Below are positions 17,046 through 24,237 of a DNA stretch of 64,000 nt, one piece after another. The position numbers were made by a program, and so were the translations under genes. This DNA comes from Streptomyces gilvus. Its GTDB lineage: Bacteria; Actinomycetota; Actinomycetes; Streptomycetales; Streptomycetaceae. Numbering within the stretch: position 1 is the stretch's first letter; each line of letters begins with the position of its first letter. The stretch is from contig NZ_JAKWBE010000037.1 of assembly GCF_022513565.1 (NCBI RefSeq), positions 1 through 64,000 of the forward strand, read 5' to 3'. Under the pieces are notes generated by a model. It was not told the DNA's origin. It saw only the letters and a list, made by a program, of their open reading frames with translations, and did not search any database.

Positions 17046-17890
17046 GTGGCCCGGGAGACCGTGCTGCCGGTCAGGCTGCGGTTCGCCCGTGGTGCATGCC
17101 GGGGGGGTGTCCGAGGCCGGGCTGGAGGAGCTGGTCGCCTTGCAGGGGCGGGGCGGGCGGCACTGGCAGGTCGCCGGGGTCAAGTTCTTCATGGACGGCA
17201 CGGTCGAGGGCGGTACCGCCTGGCTGGAGCACGCGGACTGCCATGGGCAGGGTACGGAGGCGTTCTGGCCGGATCCCGAGGCCTACGAGGCTGCCGTACG
17301 GCATCTGCACCGGGCGCGTGTCGGTACGGCCACGCACGCCATCGGGGACGCGGCGGTGGGGCATGTGCCCACGGCGTACGGCCGCCATCGGATCGAGCAC
17401 ATCGAGACGGCGCCGGACGCGTTGCTGCCGCGGTTCGCGGAGCTGGGGGTCGCCGCGTCGATGCAGCCGCCGCACACCGGGTACACGCGTGCCGACGGGA
17501 CGGACGAGTGGTCGCGGCGGCTTGGGGGTGGGCGGGCCGGGCGTGCTTGGCGGCTGCGGGATCTGCGGGAGGCGGGCGCGGTCGTCGCGCTGGGGTCGGA
17601 CTGGCCGATCGCGTCGTACGACGTGCGGGGTGTGCTGGCTACCGCGCGGGTGCCGCGGGGGGCGGCGTCGGGGCGGGCGGGGCTGAGCGGGCTGGAGGCG
17701 CTGGAGGGGTGTACCAGTCATGCGGCTCGGGCTGCGGGGGAGGAGGGGGTGGCGGGGCGTGTCGCGGTGGGCTACCGGGCCGACCTGACGGCTCTCGGGG
17801 TTGATCCTGTGGAGGCGCCGGTGGGGGAGGTGGCCGAAGCGCCGGTGCGGCTTGTGGTGACCGGGGGGGCATGTGGTGCATCGGGGGTGA
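17046..17890 (+). pseudogene. amidohydrolase (YtcJ/Amidohydro_3 type), 5'-truncated and twice frameshifted
   Basis: About 280 codons match the C-terminal half of a metal-dependent amidohydrolase, including VKFFMDGTVEGGTA, ATHAIGD, RIEHIE and LGSDWPI. The N-terminal half with the HxH metal site is missing (family length about 530). Upstream frame ETVLPVRLRFAR joins VSEAGLEEL only if the G7 tract at 17101-17107 is read as G6. Likewise the natural end (VTGGHVVHRG, then stop at 17890) appears only if the G7 tract at 17863-17869 is read as G6. Truncation plus two frameshifts argue for a dead gene, though the homopolymer shifts could be sequence errors. Confidence 0.7.
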
Positions 17891-17966
17891 GTGACGATGC
17901 CTGCGGCGCATGGGCTGGTTCGGTGGGGGCGTGCGTCGCGCCTAGGGTTGGGTGGTGGGTCGGGGG

Positions 17967-18049
<83 letters not shown>

Positions 18050-18213
18050 GTGGGGGGGGGGGTGTGGGGGGGTGTGGGGGGGGGGGGGGGTGGCGCTGGG
18101 GGTGGGGGGGGGGGGGGGGGCGGGGGGGGGGGGTGTCCGTCCTCGGTCGGGCGGTGCTGGTGGTCATGCGGTGCTGTCTTTTGACGCCCGACGCTGGGGG
18201 CGGACACCCCCCG

Positions 18214-18280
18214 CCCCGTCCCCTTCCCGCCGTGGGCGACTGGGCACACCCCCGACCCCGTCACCTTCCCGCCGTGGGCG
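18214..18280. repeat. two 26-bp direct repeats
   Basis: Copies at 18214-18239 and 18255-18280 differ at one base and share CTTCCCGCCGTGGGCGA. The period is 41 bp. They lie in the spacer upstream of the PAP2 stop, with no coding sense. Confidence 0.75.
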
Positions 18281-18371
18281 AGTGATGACACCCGTGTCGG
18301 CTGCGGTGGCACTGTGCGTGTGGCCCGGCACCACGGGCGTGAGCGCGCCGCCGCGTCGGCGGTCCGGGCGT

Positions 18372-19232
18372 CTACACCCTCGTCGGTTGCGGTCGGCTCT
18401 TCGTGTCGGGGGGGACCAGCCTTGGGAGGTTGTACGGCAGGGCGCCGTACCAGAGGCGGGACACCGTGAAGCCGAAGGTGAGGCAGAGGATGCCGCCTAC
18501 CGCGTCCAGCCAGAAGTGGTTGGCCGTGGAGACGATGACCATCAGGGTGGCCGCCGGGTAGAGGAGGCCCAGGATGCGGACCCAGGGCAGTCTGGCCAGG
18601 GCGAAGATCGTCAGGCCGCACCACAGGGACCAGCCGATGTGCATGGACGGCATCGCGGCGTACTGGTTGGACATGTGCTTGAGGTCGCCGGAGGCCATCG
18701 AACCCCAGGTCTGGTGGGCCGTGACCGTGTCGATGAAGGTGCTGCCGTTCATCAGGCGGGGCGGGGCCAGGGGGTAGAGGTAGTAGCCGACCAGGGCGAC
18801 ACCGGTGGTGGCGAAGAGGACGAGGCGGGCTGCCGCGTAGCGGCCCGGGTGGCTGCGGTAGAGCCATACCAGGACGGTGAGCGTGATGATGAAGTGCAGC
18901 GTGGCGTAGTAGTAGTTCATCGCCACGATCAGCCAAGTCACGGAGTTGATCGCGTGGTTGACCGACTCCTCCACGGCGATGCCCAGGTGGTGCTCGGTCT
19001 TCCAGATCCAGTCGGCGTTGCGCAGCGCCTTGCCCCGCTGCTCCGGTACCGCGTTGCGGATGAGTGAGTACGTGTAGTAACTCACGGCGATCAGAACGAT
19101 CTCGAACCACAGGCGCGGTGTGCGTGGGGTGCGCAGTCGGCGCAGGAACCGCGGGCGGTGTGGGGCCGTGAGGGGGTCCGGAACGGCCGTCTGATCACGG
19201 TCTTCCAGACTGGTCACGGTCGAATCACCCAT
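18372..19232 (-). CDS. PAP2 superfamily membrane phosphatase
   Basis: This integral membrane protein of about 286 residues has six probable helices (for example FEIVLIAVSYYTYSLI, IITLTVLVWLY, LVLFATTGVALVGYYL, WCGLTIFALA). The PAP2 core is seen in AAMPSMHIGWSLW and in ANHFWLDAVGG, giving the catalytic histidines and Asp. The KxxxxxxRP part is weak, as in the inositol-phosphorylceramide-synthase-like branch. It probably acts on lipid phosphates at the outer face. The start is uncertain. I took the ATG (MGDSTVTS), although a GTG lies two codons upstream and neither has a ribosome binding site. Confidence 0.85.
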   Translation of the reverse strand: MGDSTVTSLEDRDQTAVPDPLTAPHRPRFLRRLRTPRTPRLWFEIVLIAVSYYTYSLIRNAVPEQRGKALRNADWIWKTEHHLGIAVEESVNHAINSVTWLIVAMNYYYATLHFIITLTVLVWLYRSHPGRYAAARLVLFATTGVALVGYYLYPLAPPRLMNGSTFIDTVTAHQTWGSMASGDLKHMSNQYAAMPSMHIGWSLWCGLTIFALARLPWVRILGLLYPAATLMVIVSTANHFWLDAVGGILCLTFGFTVSRLWYGALPYNLPRLVPPDTKSRPQPTRV

Positions 19233-19363
19233 AGGCACAAAGTCTGCCAGAAATGCGTTCTGTCACCGATCATCCCCCGGTCTGGTCCGGGGCGCATGTT
19301 CTACAACAGACGGACGTGCGTGCCTACTCCCAGCGCACGGTGGGAAGTGGTGATTTCTCCGCC

Positions 19364-20428
19364 CTAAGGACGATTCCGGTCTCCGGGCGCCGAGGCCGTC
19401 GAGCCGCGGACCACCAGTTCCGGCATGAAGACGAACTCGCTGTGCGGCGCGGGCGTACCGCCGATCTCCTCCAGCAACGTGCGCACCGCCGCCTGGCCCA
19501 TCGCCGGCACCGGCTTGCGGATCGTGGTCAGGGGCGGGTCGGTGAAGGCGATCAGCGGTGAGTCGTCGAAGCCCACCACCGAGATGTCCCGCGGGACTTC
19601 GAGGCCGTGCTGGCGGGCCGCGCGGATGGCGCCGAGCGCCATCATGTCGCTCGCGCACACGATGGCCGTGCAGTCGCGGGCGATCAGCGCGGTGGTGGCG
19701 GCCTGGCCGCCCTCCAGGGTGTAGAGGGAGTGCTGGACGAGGTCGGTCTCGACCTTCTCCGCGCTCAGCCCGAGCTGGTCCTGCATCGCGCGGACGAAGC
19801 CCTCTATCTTGCGCTGCACCGGCACGAAGCGCTTCGGGCCCAGGGCGAGGCCGATGCGGGTGTGGCCGAGGGAGACGAGGTGGGTCACCGCGAGCGTCAT
19901 CGCCGCACGGTCGTCGGGGGAGATGAACGGGGCCTGCACCTTCGGCGAGAAGCCGTCCACGAGGACGTAGGGCACGCCCTGGGCGCGCAGCCGCTCGTAG
20001 CGCTCCATGTCGGCGGTGATGTCGGCGTGCAGCCCGGAGACGTAGATGATGCCGGCCACCCCGCGGTCGACGAGCATCTCCGTCAGCTCGTCCTCGGTGG
20101 AGCCGCCGGGGGTCTGGGTGGCGAGGACCGGGGTGTAGCCCTGCCGCGTCAGCGCCTGGCCGATCACCTGGGCCAGGGCCGGGAAGATGGGGTTCTCCAG
20201 CTCCGGGGTGATCAGGCCGACCAGGCCCTCGCTGCGCTGCCGCAGCCGTACCGGACGCTCGTAGCCGAGCACGTCCAGTGCGGCGAGCACGGACTGGCGG
20301 GTGGTGGCGGCGACGCCCGGCTTGCCGTTGAGGACGCGGCTGACGGTCGCTTCGCTCACCCCCGCCTGAGCGGCGATGTCGGCAAGCCGTGTGGTCACGG
20401 CACCGGACTGTACCGGCCGTATCGTCAT
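19364..20428 (-). CDS. malR: LacI family maltose repressor MalR
   Basis: This 354-residue repressor of the maltodextrin genes has a LacI helix-turn-helix (TRLADIAAQAGVSEATVSRV) and a hinge helix with GKPGVAATTRQSVLAAL. The periplasmic-binding-like sensor domain follows (GLVGLITPELENPIFPAL to the C-terminus). It is divergent from malE. CTTGCA motifs fill the spacer, matching the sites bound by MalR/Reg1 in S. coelicolor and S. lividans. Maltose-type inducers release it. The ATG at 20428 follows GAGGG. A GTG eleven codons later is another possible start. Confidence 0.93.
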   Translation of the reverse strand: MTIRPVQSGAVTTRLADIAAQAGVSEATVSRVLNGKPGVAATTRQSVLAALDVLGYERPVRLRQRSEGLVGLITPELENPIFPALAQVIGQALTRQGYTPVLATQTPGGSTEDELTEMLVDRGVAGIIYVSGLHADITADMERYERLRAQGVPYVLVDGFSPKVQAPFISPDDRAAMTLAVTHLVSLGHTRIGLALGPKRFVPVQRKIEGFVRAMQDQLGLSAEKVETDLVQHSLYTLEGGQAATTALIARDCTAIVCASDMMALGAIRAARQHGLEVPRDISVVGFDDSPLIAFTDPPLTTIRKPVPAMGQAAVRTLLEEIGGTPAPHSEFVFMPELVVRGSTASAPGDRNRP

Positions 20429-20504
20429 CGCGGTCCCTCTGTTCTGGTCGGTGCCCCTTGCCCCACAGGGGGATGATTCCCGTGCCGGAGCCGGATGGCA
20501 AGAG

Positions 20505-20520
20505 CTTGCAGAGTCTTGCA
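20505..20520. promoter_or_regulatory. MalR half-sites near malR (two CTTGCA)
   Basis: Two CTTGCA hexamers lie 10 bp apart (20505-20510 and 20515-20520), one helical turn, about 80 bp upstream of the malR start. They may allow MalR to limit its own expression. Confidence 0.6.
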
Positions 20521-20606
20521 CAACCGGGTCCTGTCCCGCTCAGAGCCGCGGAACAGCGGTTTGGTGGGGTTGGCGAGGGGTCACGGCGAGGTAACTTCCG
20601 TCGTCT

Positions 20607-20646
20607 CTTGCACTTTTTTGCTGCAAGGTCTTTCGCAACGCTTGCA
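20607..20646. promoter_or_regulatory. MalR operator of malEFG
   Basis: CTTGCA (20607-20612) and TGCAAG (20622-20627) form an inverted repeat with a 9-bp T-rich spacer. A further CTTGCA is at 20641-20646. They lie 80-120 bp before malE, where the promoter should be. The motif is that of Streptomyces MalR sites. Confidence 0.75.
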
Positions 20647-20725
20647 TCGCTGTTAATTTCCCTGACGCCCGGCCGCCGCGACGGCGCAGTCGGCAGTAAC
20701 ACGGGCTCACCCTCAAGGAGAACTC

Positions 20726-22000
20726 ATGCGGCGTGGCATAGCGGCCACCGCGCTGGTGGCGTCCCTCGCCCTCGCGGCGACGGCCTGCGGCGGAAGCGAC
20801 AGCGGCAGCGGCAAGTCGGACGGTCCGGTCACCATCACCTGGTGGGACACCTCCAACGCCACCAATGAGGCACCCACCTACAAGGCCCTGGTCAAGGAGT
20901 TCGAGGCCGCCAACAAGGGCATCAAGGTCAACTACGTCAACGTCCCCTTCGACCAGGCGCAGAACAAGTTCGACACCGCCGCCGGCTCCAAGGGCGCCCC
21001 CGACGTCCTGCGTTCCGAGGTCGGCTGGACCCCCGCCTTCGCCAAGAAGGGCTACTTCCTGCCGCTGGACGGCACCGAGGCCCTCGCCGACCAGGCCAAG
21101 TTCCAGCCCAACCTGATCAAGCAGGCCCAGTACGACGGCAAGACCTACGGCGTCCCCCTGGTCACGGACACCCTCGCCCTCGTCTACAACAAGGCCCTGT
21201 TCAAGCAGGCCGGCATCACCGACGCCCCCAAGACCTGGGACGAGCTGAAGGCGGACGCCGCGAAGGTCAAGGACAAGGCGAAGGCCGACGGCTACTGGGG
21301 CTCCACCCAGGCCTACTACGCGCAGACCTTCCTCTACGGCGAGGGCACCGACACCGTCGACGCCTCCGCCAAGAAGATCACCGTGGACTCGGACGCCGCG
21401 AAGAAGGCCTACGGCACCTGGCTGAGCCTCTTCTCCGGCAAGGGCCTGCACAAGGCCGACACCACCGCCGACGCCTACGCCCACATCCAGGACGCCTTCG
21501 TCAACGGCAAGGTCGCCGCGATCATCCAGGGCCCGTGGGAGATCACGAACTTCTACAAGGGCAGCGCCTTCAAGGACAAGTCCAACCTCGGCATCGCCAC
21601 CGTCCCGGCCGGCTCCAGCGGCAAGGCCGGCGCCCCGACCGGCGGCCACAACCTGTCGGTGTACGCCGGTTCCGACTCCGCGCACCAGAAGGCGGCCCTG
21701 AAGTTCGTCAACTTCATGACCTCCGCGAAGTCCCAGACCGAGATCGCGCTGAAGAACTCCACGCTGCCGACGCGTGACGACGCCTACACCGCCGAGGTCA
21801 AGGCCGACCCGGGCATCGCCGGCTTCCAGACCGTCCTGCCCGCCGCCCAGCCGCGCCCCGCGCTGCCGGAGTACAGCTCCCTGTGGGGCCCGCTGGACAC
21901 CGAGCTGCCGAAGATCGCCGGCGGCAAGGAGTCCCTGGACAAGGGCCTGAGCAACGCTGAGCTGGCCATCGCCAAGCTGGTGCCGGACTTCAGCAAGTAA
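20726..22000 (+). CDS. malE: maltose/maltodextrin-binding lipoprotein MalE
   Basis: This is the extracellular solute-binding protein of the MalEFG ABC importer, 424 residues. The lipoprotein signal ends at ATACGG (Cys near residue 21), so it is anchored to the outer face of the membrane. The family-1 solute-binding fold follows (VTITWWDTSNATNEAPTYK, the LVTDTLALVYNKALFKQAG segment and NGKVAAIIQGPWEI). The start has a strong AAGGAG. It is first in the malEFG operon and is followed by a stem-loop before malF. No ATPase gene is present. In Streptomyces the shared ATPase MsiK, encoded elsewhere, powers this importer. Confidence 0.95.
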   Translation: MRRGIAATALVASLALAATACGGSDSGSGKSDGPVTITWWDTSNATNEAPTYKALVKEFEAANKGIKVNYVNVPFDQAQNKFDTAAGSKGAPDVLRSEVGWTPAFAKKGYFLPLDGTEALADQAKFQPNLIKQAQYDGKTYGVPLVTDTLALVYNKALFKQAGITDAPKTWDELKADAAKVKDKAKADGYWGSTQAYYAQTFLYGEGTDTVDASAKKITVDSDAAKKAYGTWLSLFSGKGLHKADTTADAYAHIQDAFVNGKVAAIIQGPWEITNFYKGSAFKDKSNLGIATVPAGSSGKAGAPTGGHNLSVYAGSDSAHQKAALKFVNFMTSAKSQTEIALKNSTLPTRDDAYTAEVKADPGIAGFQTVLPAAQPRPALPEYSSLWGPLDTELPKIAGGKESLDKGLSNAELAIAKLVPDFSK

Positions 22001-22007
22001 GCCCCGC

Positions 22008-22053
22008 GTGGCCGCCGGATCCCCTGCACACGGGGGAGGGACCCGGCGGCCAC
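22008..22053 (+). terminator. stem-loop between malE and malF
   Basis: A perfect 11-bp stem (GTGGCCGCCGG / CCGGCGGCCAC) with an inner CCCC/GGGG pairing lies 8 bp after the malE stop. In binding-protein operons such hairpins protect or end the first gene's mRNA, giving more binding protein than permease. That role is inferred here. Confidence 0.7.
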
Positions 22054-22100
22054 CGGCCTGCGCGCCGTACTCCTTGAACCCCTCGAAGGTGCCGAGAACC

Positions 22101-23051
22101 ATGACAGTCGTCGTCCAACGCCTCAAGCGCGGCTACCAGAAGCACTGGTACGCCTACGCGATGATCACCCCCGTGGCCGTCGTGCTCGGCGTCCTCGTGC
22201 TGTACCCCCTGGTGTACGGCCTGTACCTGACGCTCACCGACGCCAACAGCCTCAACACCGCGCGCACGATCGGCGTCAACCACATCGACGCCACGTACAA
22301 GTTCATCGGGCTCGACAACTACAAGGACATCCTGTTCGGCCCGACCTCCTACGACCGCTTCTGGTCGCACTTCATCTGGACGATCGTCTGGACGGCCCTG
22401 TGCGTCGCCCTGCACTACACGATCGGTCTCGGTCTCGCCCTGCTGCTCAACCAGAAGCTGCGCGGCCGCACCTTCTACCGGCTGGTCCTGATCCTGCCCT
22501 GGGCCGTGCCGACCTTCGTCACCGTCTTCGGCTGGCGGTTCATGCTCGCGGACGGCGGCATCATCAACTCCTTCCTGCACACGCTCCACCTGCCGACGCC
22601 GGACTGGCTGGAGGACACCTTCTGGCAGCGGTTCGCCGCCATCATGGTCAACACCTGGTGCGGTGTGCCGTTCATGATGGTCTCCCTGCTCGGCGGCCTG
22701 CAGTCCATCGACACCTCCCTGTACGAGGCCGCCGAGATGGACGGCGCGAGCGCCTGGCAGCGGTTCCGCTTCGTCACCCTTCCGGGTCTGCGGTCGGTCA
22801 GCTCCACCGTCGTACTGCTCGGCATCATCTGGACCTTCAACCAGTTCGCCGTGATCTTCCTGCTGTTCGGCAACACGGCCCCCGACGCGCAGATCCTCGT
22901 CACCTGGGCCTACTACCTCGGCTTCGGACAGCAGCCGCGCGACTTCGCACAGTCCGCCGCCTACGGCATGCTGCTGCTGGCCATCCTGATCGTCTTCACC
23001 TCGTTCTACCGCCGCTGGCTGAACCGCAACGAGCAGCAGCTCGCGATCTGA
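22101..23051 (+). CDS. malF: maltose ABC transporter permease MalF
   Basis: This 316-residue inner-membrane permease has six helices (MITPVAVVLGVLVLYPLVYGL near the N-terminus, LVLILPWAVPTFVTVFGW, and others). The ABC permease EAA loop reads EAAEMDGASAWQRFRFVTLP and contacts the ATPase. It lacks the large periplasmic loop of enteric MalF, as usual in Gram-positives. The ATG at 22101 has only a weak GAAGG upstream, fitting lower translation than malE. malG follows after 14 bp. Confidence 0.94.
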   Translation: MTVVVQRLKRGYQKHWYAYAMITPVAVVLGVLVLYPLVYGLYLTLTDANSLNTARTIGVNHIDATYKFIGLDNYKDILFGPTSYDRFWSHFIWTIVWTALCVALHYTIGLGLALLLNQKLRGRTFYRLVLILPWAVPTFVTVFGWRFMLADGGIINSFLHTLHLPTPDWLEDTFWQRFAAIMVNTWCGVPFMMVSLLGGLQSIDTSLYEAAEMDGASAWQRFRFVTLPGLRSVSSTVVLLGIIWTFNQFAVIFLLFGNTAPDAQILVTWAYYLGFGQQPRDFAQSAAYGMLLLAILIVFTSFYRRWLNRNEQQLAI

Positions 23052-23065
23052 GGCAGGAGCTCCCC

Positions 23066-23974
23066 ATGAGTACGACCACCGTTGAGACCTCCGCCGAGGT
23101 GCGCGAGGCCCGACCCGCGCCGACCGGCCGGCGCTTCCGGCGCCGCGGCGAGCAGAGCATGGCCGGGAAGCTCGTCTCGCACAGCATCCTGATCGTCGCG
23201 AGTCTGATCGCGCTCTTCCCGATCGTCTGGCTGATCTTCCTCTCGCTCGGCCCGGACAAGGACGACTACCTCCATCCGGGCGGTATCTGGAAGAAGATGA
23301 CCTTCACCAACTACTCGTTCGTGCTGCGGCACACCGAGTTCTTCGACTGGCTGAAGAGCTCGCTGATCGTCTCGCTGGGTACGACGGTCATCGGCGTGCT
23401 GATCGCGGCCACCACCGGGTACGCGGTCTCCCGGATGCGCTTTCCGGGCTACCGGAAGTTCATGTGGGTGCTTCTGCTCACCCAGATGTTCCCTGTGGCG
23501 GTTCTCATGGTGCCGATGTACCAGATCCTCTCGGACCTGGAGCTCATCGACAGCTACCTTGGACTGATCCTGGTCTACTGCTCGACCGCGGTGCCGTACT
23601 GCGCCTGGCTGCTCAAGGGCTACTTCGACACCATCCCGTTCGAGATCGACGAGGCCGGACGCGTCGACGGGCTGACCCCCTTCGGCACGTTCGCGCGACT
23701 GATCCTGCCGCTCGCCAAGCCGGGCCTGGCGGTCGCGGCGTTCTACAGCTTCCTCACCGCCTTCGGTGAGGTCGCGTTCGCGTCGACGTTCATGCTGTCC
23801 GACACGAAGTACACGTTCGCGGTCGGTCTGCAGACGTTCGTCAGCGAGCACGACGCCCAGCGCAACCTGATGGCCGCGACGGCGGTGCTGATCGCGATAC
23901 CGGTGTCCGCGTTCTTCTACCTCGTCCAGAAGAACCTGGTGACCGGCCTCACGGCCGGCGGCACGAAGGGCTGA
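23066..23974 (+). CDS. malG: maltose ABC transporter permease MalG
   Basis: This second permease subunit has 302 residues and six helices (ILIVASLIALFPIVWLIFLSL, WVLLLTQMFPVAVLMVPMY, and others). Its ATPase-contact loop reads EIDEAGRVDGLTPFGTFARL. A 35-residue basic cytoplasmic N-terminus precedes the first helix. The ATG follows AGGAG. It is last in malEFG, and a long hairpin lies 120 bp downstream before aglA. Confidence 0.94.
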   Translation: MSTTTVETSAEVREARPAPTGRRFRRRGEQSMAGKLVSHSILIVASLIALFPIVWLIFLSLGPDKDDYLHPGGIWKKMTFTNYSFVLRHTEFFDWLKSSLIVSLGTTVIGVLIAATTGYAVSRMRFPGYRKFMWVLLLTQMFPVAVLMVPMYQILSDLELIDSYLGLILVYCSTAVPYCAWLLKGYFDTIPFEIDEAGRVDGLTPFGTFARLILPLAKPGLAVAAFYSFLTAFGEVAFASTFMLSDTKYTFAVGLQTFVSEHDAQRNLMAATAVLIAIPVSAFFYLVQKNLVTGLTAGGTKG

Positions 23975-24096
23975 CCGCCGGTTGAGCCGTGAGCGCGTCG
24001 GTTGTCTGCGGCGCCGTCGTGGCTGGTCGCGCCCGCGCGGCGGAAGCCGCATATCGATAAAGGCCCGCGCCTCTATGACCATATCCCCCCATACCC

Positions 24097-24144
24097 GAGA
24101 CGGCCGCGGAGGCCATCCGACCCCGCTGTCACCGCGGCCGTCTC
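24097..24144 (+). terminator. terminator of the malEFG operon
   Basis: A perfect 13-bp stem (GAGACGGCCGCGG / CCGCGGCCGTCTC) with a 22-nt loop lies between malG and aglA. aglA may therefore need its own promoter or read-through. Confidence 0.75.
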
Positions 24145-24181
24145 GTCATCACCGTTGTACGCACACCTGACCCCATGACCC

Positions 24182-24221
24182 CTCCCCCACTCTCGAATTC
24201 GCTCGAGCGGGGGGACCCCCA
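24182..24221. repeat. 40-bp dispersed palindromic element, copy 1
   Basis: The element starts CTCCCCCACTCTCG, has GCTCGAGC near the middle and ends with CCCCCA. It lies 17-56 bp before the aglA ATG. A copy with 38 of 40 bases identical lies at 48081-48120 inside a coding region. The outer CTCCCCC / GGGGGGA parts pair, so the RNA would form a hairpin. Confidence 0.85.
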
Positions 24222-24237
24222 CCGCACCAAGGACGCC

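Larger units (their letters stand above)
20429..20725. promoter_or_regulatory. malR-malE divergent promoter region
   Basis: The 297-bp spacer carries both promoters and at least five CTTGCA-type motifs. The malE leader ends with AAGGAG seven bases before the ATG. Confidence 0.7.
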
